DNA from: Promethearchaeia archaeon
GTDB taxonomy: Archaea > Asgardarchaeota > Lokiarchaeia > Sigyniarchaeales > SOKP01
Assembly: GCA_029856445.1 (NCBI GenBank)
Contig: JAHQWY010000250.1
Span: 1-5,594, forward strand
DNA length: 5,594 nt
Direction: 5' to 3'
Positions 1-4,664 of this stretch are shown piece by piece (positions within the stretch are counted from its first letter, which is position 1; each line of letters starts with the position of its first letter). The notes beneath the pieces are model-generated. The model saw nothing but the letters and a program-made list of their open reading frames with translations. It was not told the DNA's origin and made no database searches. The translations under genes and the position numbers were made by a program.

Positions 1-279
1 CAGAGGTTCTAACGCAGTAATAAAATTTGAATCATCTTTGGTGATAATTAGCATGTTTACTTTGGAGTCATACCAAAGATCGTTTAATGAGCTATAATCA
101 ATTTCAGGTATAAAAGATAAATCAACTTCAGTATAGTTATTAGTAGATAGACTATTTTCTGAGAAATTTAAATTTTTTAAATATAGGTTAGGATTAATAA
201 AGAAAACACTCAACACTAAAGTAATAATGAGTAAAATAAATGAATATGATCCAAACTTATTTCTAAAAATCTTAACCAT
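1..279 (-). CDS. Exported or membrane-anchored protein, N-terminal 93 residues only (3' end outside window)
   Basis: I do not recognise this gene with confidence. An open frame starts with ATG at 279 on the minus strand (MVKIFRNKFG) and stays open to base 1, so the protein is cut by the window edge. After a basic N-terminus comes one hydrophobic segment at about residues 12-29 (FILLIITLVLSVFF), which would be a signal sequence or membrane anchor. A polar Asn/Ser-rich spacer follows to about residue 68. The last visible stretch, WYDSKVNMLIITKDDSNF (69-86) then ITALEPL, has a beta-strand-then-helix look. It recalls the start of the catalytic region of gingipain-like (C25) peptidases ('...MLIIT...F..AL.PL'), but the match is from memory and covers no catalytic residue. 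The gene is divergent from the zinc-ribbon gene at 383 and has its own TATA-like box. The CDS and its export are likely; the family is only a guess. Confidence 0.7.
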   Translation of the reverse strand, partial: MVKIFRNKFGSYSFILLIITLVLSVFFINPNLYLKNLNFSENSLSTNNYTEVDLSFIPEIDYSSLNDLWYDSKVNMLIITKDDSNFITALEPL

Positions 280-301
280 TTAGTATCAATAAAAATTGTT
301 A

Positions 302-316
302 TTATTTATTTAATTT
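302..316 (-). promoter_or_regulatory. Probable TATA box for the minus-strand exported protein gene
   Basis: Read on the minus strand, the region holds ATTAAATAAATAAT, an AT-rich element like an archaeal TATA box. Its centre is about 30 nt before the ATG at 279. With the usual spacing of roughly 25 nt from TATA centre to transcript start, the 5' leader would be only a few bases. The whole intergenic region is AT-rich, so the exact element is uncertain. Confidence 0.35.
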
Positions 317-350
317 TAGAAATAATAAAATAGTAATAAGAATCTAATTA

Positions 351-359
351 TTATAAAAA
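351..359 (+). promoter_or_regulatory. Probable TATA box giving a leaderless transcript of the zinc-ribbon gene
   Basis: TTATAAAAA lies with its centre about 28 nt upstream of the ATG at 383. In archaea transcription starts about 25 nt downstream of the TATA centre, which places the start almost on the ATG. No Shine-Dalgarno-like GGAGG or GGTGA is seen before the start codon. This fits leaderless translation. Confidence 0.45.
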
Positions 360-382
360 TAAACTGTTGGATTATTACTAGT

Positions 383-601
383 ATGCCTCTTCGTTTTAAC
401 ATATGTCCACATTGTAATGAGAAAATTATATTTAAAATTGAAACAAATGATATCGATTCTAGTAATTATCCTGCTCCAGTTTATATCGTCTGTAATTCTT
501 GTAATAAATTATCTACTTTCTATGTAGATAGCTTATTGAGAATATCTTATAAAGAGCTTGAAAAAAAGCCTGGTGGCATAACCACAATTCAAGCCAAGTA
601 A
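383..601 (+). CDS. Small zinc-ribbon protein (72 aa), function unknown
   Basis: This is a 72-residue protein with two Cys pairs, C8-P-H-C11 and C37-N-S-C40. They are spaced as in a zinc ribbon, so one structural zinc ion is expected. Between and after the knuckles are a strand (KIIFKIE) and the segment NYPAPVYIV (28-36). After the second knuckle comes TFYVDSLLRISYKEL (45-59). The PxPV...YVDS..R arrangement resembles small archaeal proteins with a zinc ribbon followed by a 'FPVPV...H...YVD...R' element. That resemblance is from memory; the family has no function I can name. There is no membrane segment or signal. The ATG at 383 is the only start before the in-frame stop near 326, and a TATA box at the right distance supports it. 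The gene sits between divergent and downstream promoters, so it is probably transcribed alone. It is real with good confidence; its role could be protein or nucleic-acid binding. Confidence 0.82.
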   Translation: MPLRFNICPHCNEKIIFKIETNDIDSSNYPAPVYIVCNSCNKLSTFYVDSLLRISYKELEKKPGGITTIQAK

Positions 602-605
602 ATGA

Positions 606-623
606 TTTTTTACATAATTTTTT
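606..623 (+). terminator. T-tract terminator after the zinc-ribbon gene
   Basis: Two runs of six T (606-611 and 618-623) follow the stop codon at 599-601 by a few bases, with no strong hairpin. Archaeal RNA polymerase commonly terminates at such T-tracts. This fits the separate promoter seen for the next gene. Confidence 0.5.
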
Positions 624-684
624 CTAAAAGAAATTAATAGATTGATTAATTTAATAAAAAATCTTTTCTTAATGTTTCTTAGGG

Positions 685-695
685 AAATATTTATA
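685..695 (+). promoter_or_regulatory. Probable TATA box for the HhH-aIF2 gamma gene
   Basis: AAATATTTATA, preceded by AGGG, is the best TATA-like element in the 126-base gap before aIF2 gamma. It lies about 35 nt upstream of the ATG at 728, which predicts a transcript start near 715-720 and a leader of about 10 nt. No Shine-Dalgarno motif precedes the ATG. A promoter here that serves the upstream ATG supports 728, not an internal ATG, as the start. Confidence 0.5.
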
Positions 696-727
696 CAGCA
701 GTTATAATACCTTAATTTTATACTAAC

Positions 728-2296
728 ATGTCCTATGAATTAGAAGATATTTCTGGAATTGGAAAATCAACCGCAGAAAGAATGAAATCTGCAGGAATAG
801 ATTCAATTGAAAAACTGGTTGCTGCGAAGCCTGATGATTTAGTAAATTTAAAAATAAAAGGTGTGGGAAAAGCAACTGCACAAAAAATTATTATAAATGC
901 TAAAAAGATTTTCGAAGAAATAGGGGGAAAAGCTGAAACTCCGCCGTTAAAAAAAGAACAAACAAATGTTAAAACAACTTCAAATATGAAACCAATACTA
1001 GAACCAACTTCCAAAGTAAAAGAGTCTAATATAAAAGAATTAATGAAACAACAAGCAGAATGCAACATTGGTCTTGTTGGACATGTAGACCATGGTAAAA
1101 CTACCTTGGTTAAATCTTTAACAGGAGATTGGACTGATAGACATTCTGAAGAGCAAGAAAGAGGCATTTCAATAAAATTAGGATATTCAAATGCTACAAT
1201 TCTTTATTGTCCCTCATGCGATGAATATACTACATCCCATCTTGCTGAAAAAAATAGGGAGAAAGGAAAACCTCGATTTGTTTGTAATAAATGTAATGGA
1301 AATTTAGAATTTAAGCGTAATATCTCGTTTGTTGATGCCCCAGGTCACGAGATATTGATGGCAACCATGTTAAGTGGTGCATCCTTAATGGATGGAGCAT
1401 GTCTTTTAATTGCTGCTGATGAACAATGTCCCCAACCACAAACTCGGGAACATTTAGCTGCTTTAAACATTGCAGGTATAAATAACATCATCATTTTACA
1501 AAATAAAATTGATGCTGTTTCTCGCGAGCAAGCTATAGAGAATTACAAACAAATAAAAGAATTTGTCAAAGGAACTATTGCTGAGAAAGCCCCAATAATA
1601 CCTTTATCAGCAGTTTTTGAAGCAAATATGCATCTTGTTGTAAGGGCTTTTGAAGAAGTAATACCTACCCCAAAATTTAATCAAGAAGAGGAATTTCAAT
1701 TTTTAATAGCAAGATCATTTGATATCAATCGACCTGGTAAAGCTATTACCGATTTAAAAGGTGGAGTGATAGGTGGTTCAGTTTTAAAAGGTAAAATTAA
1801 TATTGGAGATCAAATCGAAATCAAACCAGGAATTCGTATTAAAGATGTGTATGTCCCAATTAGATCAACAGTTGTGAGTATTAGTCAAGGAAATAATTTT
1901 TTAGAAACTGCTAAACCTGGTGGGTTAATTGGTTTAGGTACAAAATTAGATCCTGCATTGACTAAAGGAGATCATTTAATTGGACATTTAGCTGGAGGTC
2001 TCGGAACTCTCCCAGACATATTAACAGAAGTTGAGTTGCGTGTCCATCTTTTAGATAGAGTGATTGGTTCTGAAGTTCAAATGAAGGTCCAACCACTCAA
2101 GCATGGTGAAAAATTGTTATTAGTTGTTGGTACCGAAAAAACTGGAGGAACTGTCACAAAAATATTAAAAAACTCTACTATAATAAAACTTAACCCCCCA
2201 ATATGCCCTCCCGAAAACTTCATTTATGCTATTTCTCGTATAATTAATAGACGTTATCGTTTAATAGGATATGGAGAAGAATTTAATCATAATTAA
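728..2296 (+). CDS. Translation initiation factor 2 subunit gamma (aIF2 gamma) with N-terminal helix-hairpin-helix domain
   Basis: aIF2 gamma is the GTPase core of the cytoplasmic factor aIF2 alpha-beta-gamma, which carries methionyl initiator tRNA to the small ribosomal subunit. The sequence shows every GTPase motif: G1 GHVDHGKT (118-125), a switch 1 region with HSEEQERGISIKLGY (139-153), G3 DAPGHE (203-208), G4 NKID (259-262) and G5 LSA (293-295). The archaeal zinc knuckle is intact as CPSC (161-164) and CNKC (186-189). CPQPQTREH (234-242) is also typical of the family. Beta-barrel domains II (about 322-430) and III (about 431-517) follow to a normal C-terminus. The oddity is length: 522 residues against about 410 for usual archaeal gamma subunits. 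Residues 5-63 form two helix-hairpin-helix motifs (ISGIGKSTAERM, IKGVGKATAQKI) like the RadA/Rad51 N-terminal domain. A Lys/Thr/Pro-rich linker (about 64-105) then leads to the GTPase. The ATG at 728 is chosen because the HhH domain is well formed and a TATA box sits just upstream; Met106 would give a conventional-length protein. The gene is convergent with the minus-strand pair. The gamma-subunit assignment is near certain. Confidence 0.96.
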   Translation: MSYELEDISGIGKSTAERMKSAGIDSIEKLVAAKPDDLVNLKIKGVGKATAQKIIINAKKIFEEIGGKAETPPLKKEQTNVKTTSNMKPILEPTSKVKESNIKELMKQQAECNIGLVGHVDHGKTTLVKSLTGDWTDRHSEEQERGISIKLGYSNATILYCPSCDEYTTSHLAEKNREKGKPRFVCNKCNGNLEFKRNISFVDAPGHEILMATMLSGASLMDGACLLIAADEQCPQPQTREHLAALNIAGINNIIILQNKIDAVSREQAIENYKQIKEFVKGTIAEKAPIIPLSAVFEANMHLVVRAFEEVIPTPKFNQEEEFQFLIARSFDINRPGKAITDLKGGVIGGSVLKGKINIGDQIEIKPGIRIKDVYVPIRSTVVSISQGNNFLETAKPGGLIGLGTKLDPALTKGDHLIGHLAGGLGTLPDILTEVELRVHLLDRVIGSEVQMKVQPLKHGEKLLLVVGTEKTGGTVTKILKNSTIIKLNPPICPPENFIYAISRIINRRYRLIGYGEEFNHN

Positions 2297-2335
2297 ATTA
2301 TGTATTGATACATTTAATCCCTAAGTAGAACTGAT

Positions 2336-2662
2336 CTAGGATGAATAGGAAAGAAATATTTCTCGTATTTTTCCCCTGATGAGACTTAATGAAGGATCAA
2401 CACTGCTAAAAAGCTTTTCTAATGTTTTCACAACTTCTTTATCGATATCAGAATTACTTGCTTTTGTGATATTTTGTTTTGTCTCATACAGGACCATAGT
2501 ACCTTCGATTTTAGCTAGAAAATGGAGTACAATTTCAATATCTACATTACTAGATAAACTATTACTAGTTATTTCTTTAAATTCATAAAATATTTCACTC
2601 ATTACACGTTTTTCCAAAAAACTAATAAAATCATCAATATTGTCACAGAATATAACGATCAA
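2336..2662 (-). CDS. Small protein of unknown function, downstream of the surface protein; start uncertain
   Basis: I do not recognise this protein. The open frame ends with TAG at 2336-2338. It can start at a TTG at 2662 (108 residues) or at the first ATG at 2602, which gives 88 residues beginning MSEIFYEFKE. It looks soluble, mixed alpha/beta and acidic, with segments such as VDIEIVLHFLAKIEGTMVLY and a helix DIDKEVVKTLEKLF. There is no cysteine motif or nucleotide-binding loop. The frame is the same as that of the surface protein upstream, separated only by its TGA and one Ile codon. A third possible start, the ATG at 2669, overlaps that TGA as ATGA but reads just eight codons in another frame. 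No Shine-Dalgarno is evident before either start. An overlapping plus-strand frame here encodes nothing recognisable. Tight spacing implies co-transcription with the surface protein. That it is a real gene is likely but not certain. Confidence 0.55.
   Translation of the reverse strand: MIVIFCDNIDDFISFLEKRVMSEIFYEFKEITSNSLSSNVDIEIVLHFLAKIEGTMVLYETKQNITKASNSDIDKEVVKTLEKLFSSVDPSLSLIRGKIREIFLSYSS
2352..2372 (+). terminator. Weak candidate terminator for aIF2 gamma inside the convergent gene
   Basis: A perfect 12-base palindrome AGAAATATTTCT (2352-2363) is followed by a run of five T (2368-2372), about 55-75 bases after the aIF2 gamma stop. It lies in the last codons of the convergent small gene. 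The 39-base gap itself has no T-tract, only a short imperfect hairpin around 2300-2313. The palindrome is AT-only apart from one G/C pair per arm, so the stem would be weak. Confidence 0.22.
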
Positions 2663-2665
2663 AAT

Positions 2666-4366
2666 TCATTTTCGTAATTTTTTATATCTTATATAAAATA
2701 TTGCTCCTAAAATTAGAATAATTCCGTTTATTCCTCCAAAAACTAATATCCAGAGAGGATAGTGAACAACATTCGTAGATACATAATTAATCTCTTTGTA
2801 TGTAGAAACAGATGCCTCTTTTACAAATTTTCCTCTCCAATAAACTCGTATAGTATAATTACCTCGAGGTACATTATATAATATAATTCGTCCATTTCCA
2901 TCAGATTTAGCTGGAATAATAGGCTGGCTAGTAGTATTTGAGATATATGTTCCATATTTTACTCCATAAAGAAAAACCTCAATTTCTGCACCTACCAAAG
3001 GCATTTTAATGTTATCAGTAATAGCAATTTTCAGCTTATGAAATGTAGAATATTTAATCGAAAAGGGGCAAGTTTCACCGACTAATAAAAATGGTATTGT
3101 TACATTGATACCCAACCTACTAGAACCAGAAGCATTAGCATCACCAAATAAAACATCTCTGTTGAATAATGAGTAAGTTTCGAGAACTTCTTCAACGTAA
3201 AGACTTGGTTCATAAAATTCTACATTTTTTAAGTAAATATGTGTTGGACCTGATAGTAAAGTGCTAAAATAAATTTTTTCTCTAATTTCTCGTTGAGCTA
3301 TGAGTCTGTCGATAGCCCATGAATGCCCGACGGGTTCCTCGAATTTTAATAAATAAGCACAAGTAAAATTCAGAGAAAATGAACTATTAGCCGGAGTAAA
3401 TTGATCAGAAAGTAACACTTTTATTGATTTATCAGGATTTAAATGAGTACCAATATTCACTTCAGTTCCCATTAACATTAATTTATGGTCATTAAATTTC
3501 TCCTTATCCAATGGATTAACCGTTAAAGCAACATCCCAAAAATCAATCACTAAAGGTTCGGCAAAACCCTCTAAATAAAACCTGGCAATTAGATAGAAAG
3601 AATACTGAAATTCTGCGACTATTTCTTGCTCTGCTTCATTAATCTCCAAGTTTTGATTTTGTAACTGTTCAATTTTCCAATCACCAAAAGGCATTACCTT
3701 TTCCCATATAATGTACATATCAAAACTATCATTATTACCTTCTTCGAAGTATTCTTCATAGTAAAAAACTATATATTGTCTCTCATCGATGGTGTAATCG
3801 ATATTCTCTGTTAATTTATTTATTACAGTGCCGTTATTTACATAAAGTTCTAATAGCTTTATTTGTGCAAACCTAGATTTATAGATTAAATATTTCGCCG
3901 TTGAATTATCATATTCTACATGTAAAGTTTCATTCAGGGCGACCCTGGCTGTTACATCATTAATAATTTCAGGATCAAGATTATGGATTATAGCTGAACT
4001 TGTAGTATTAACAAATTCCATGCCTATTATATCTACAGTTAAAGCCCCAGAGATTAAATCCTCAATAATAAGTGGATGATAAACATTTTCATTAAGAAAT
4101 CCTGGTGCTAAAGTGTTAAAGCTAATATCATCAATAGTTATATTACCTAGTCCATGTTTGGGGGTTGTTAAAATTTCAGTATAATTGTCTTTAGTAAATT
4201 CATTTATATTGAGGTCTTTTTCTAAAATATATCTCTGGTTTTGATTACTTTTGGGCAAAATAATAAAATTAGTAAATAATAGTGGAATAAGGATTATTAT
4301 AATCACTGAAATAAGCAGGAAAGTCTTTTTAGGGGATTTAATCTTATCCCTAGTTTTATTAATCAT
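2666..4366 (-). CDS. Large surface protein with N- and C-terminal membrane helices and a carboxypeptidase-regulatory-like domain
   Basis: No enzymatic function can be named for this 566-residue protein. A basic N-terminus (MINKTRDKIKSPKK) precedes a strong hydrophobic helix at about 15-37. About 500 extracellular residues follow, rich in beta-strand, Asn, Tyr and Thr. A second helix at about 537-558 ends in a basic tail, RYKKLRK. By the positive-inside rule both ends are cytoplasmic and the middle is outside the cell. About 13 N-glycosylation sequons (for example N61, N75, N145, N333, N421, N503) fit an exported glycoprotein. Residues about 444-527 look like a carboxypeptidase-regulatory-like or Ig-type beta-sandwich: LVGAEIEVFL, then SDGNGRIILYNVPRGNYTIRVYW, the usual 'G.V...t...G...nvp.G.Y.i' pattern. 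The rest (about 60-440) is unrecognised. If residues 1-37 were a cleaved signal peptide the protein would keep only the C-terminal anchor. Its ATG is the first in frame and a TATA-like element lies 40 nt upstream. It is likely the first gene of a two-gene unit. The role may be in envelope structure, adhesion or substrate binding. Confidence 0.88.
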   Translation of the reverse strand: MINKTRDKIKSPKKTFLLISVIIIILIPLLFTNFIILPKSNQNQRYILEKDLNINEFTKDNYTEILTTPKHGLGNITIDDISFNTLAPGFLNENVYHPLIIEDLISGALTVDIIGMEFVNTTSSAIIHNLDPEIINDVTARVALNETLHVEYDNSTAKYLIYKSRFAQIKLLELYVNNGTVINKLTENIDYTIDERQYIVFYYEEYFEEGNNDSFDMYIIWEKVMPFGDWKIEQLQNQNLEINEAEQEIVAEFQYSFYLIARFYLEGFAEPLVIDFWDVALTVNPLDKEKFNDHKLMLMGTEVNIGTHLNPDKSIKVLLSDQFTPANSSFSLNFTCAYLLKFEEPVGHSWAIDRLIAQREIREKIYFSTLLSGPTHIYLKNVEFYEPSLYVEEVLETYSLFNRDVLFGDANASGSSRLGINVTIPFLLVGETCPFSIKYSTFHKLKIAITDNIKMPLVGAEIEVFLYGVKYGTYISNTTSQPIIPAKSDGNGRIILYNVPRGNYTIRVYWRGKFVKEASVSTYKEINYVSTNVVHYPLWILVFGGINGIILILGAIFYIRYKKLRK

Positions 4367-4400
4367 ATTATAGCTTTTATTTTTGAGATCTTAAAGACTG

Positions 4401-4413
4401 AAATTTAAATAAA
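4401..4413 (-). promoter_or_regulatory. Probable TATA box for the surface-protein gene
   Basis: On the minus strand the sequence reads TTTATTTAAATTT, with its centre about 40 nt before the ATG at 4366. This predicts a leader of about 15 nt. No Shine-Dalgarno motif lies in that leader. The AT-rich context lowers certainty about the exact element. Confidence 0.35.
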
Positions 4414-4638
4414 TTAAAAAAATTTATCCTTAGATTTTAATTTTTATCTTGATATCTGGAAAAAAGCAAAAATCAAATAGGAATAATAATATTTATAGAA
4501 TTAATTTGAAAATTATCAGAATTTACTCTAAATAAAAATGTAGAAGTTTTATATAATAAATTGTTCATAGTTTAGGATTTTTTGATTTGAGAATTATTAA
4601 AAAATAATTAAAAAATCAGTAGCTATTATAGAACTTCT

Positions 4639-4649
4639 TATATTTAAAT
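4639..4649 (+). promoter_or_regulatory. Probable TATA box giving a leaderless transcript of the DHH gene
   Basis: TATATTTAAAT is centred about 21 nt before the ATG at 4665, so transcription would begin at or next to the start codon. The intervening bases carry no Shine-Dalgarno motif. The arrangement mirrors that of the zinc-ribbon gene at 383. Confidence 0.5.
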
Positions 4650-4664
4650 CAATAATTGATATAG

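Larger units (their letters stand above)
4367..4664. other. Divergent intergenic region, no gene seen
   Basis: This stretch of about 300 bases separates the starts of the surface protein and the DHH protein. It is very AT-rich and full of stop codons in all frames, and I see no tRNA-like or GC-rich structured segment that would suggest an RNA gene. Besides the two proposed TATA boxes at its ends it holds other TATA-like strings near 4486-4497 and 4549-4558. It also holds a 7-base AT-only inverted repeat (AATTATT/AATAATT, 4592-4598 and 4603-4609), none of which can be assigned a role. Confidence 0.6.

Noticed and set aside
733..1167. Open frame of 144 codons on the minus strand opposite the start of aIF2 gamma
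   Set aside because: It is antisense to a well-supported coding region, has a low-complexity Phe/Ser/Ile-rich translation without any motif, and arises from the AT-rich codons of the plus-strand gene.
1205..1300. Zinc-binding cysteines of aIF2 gamma as an unusual insertion
   Set aside because: CPSC and CNKC flank the normal knuckle of archaeal gamma subunits, with a usual spacing, so this is ordinary for the family.
2300..2313. Hairpin ATGTAT-TG-ATACAT after the aIF2 gamma stop as an intrinsic terminator
   Set aside because: The stem is only five or six weak base pairs and is not followed by a T-tract. It could be chance.
2379..2588. Open frame of 69 codons on the plus strand within the small minus-strand gene
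   Set aside because: The translation is Ser/Leu/Phe-rich with no recognisable fold and has no promoter or start signal. The minus-strand frame is longer and better placed next to the surface-protein gene, though neither is proven.
4592..4609. AT-only inverted repeat AATTATT...AATAATT as an operator or terminator
   Set aside because: Seven-base AT inverted repeats are expected by chance in DNA of this composition, and there is no gene end here and no second copy.
4367..4664. Non-coding RNA or tRNA in the divergent intergenic region
   Set aside because: No GC-rich paired segment, T-loop, or C/D or H/ACA box arrangement could be found. The TATA-like strings alone are not evidence in such AT-rich DNA.
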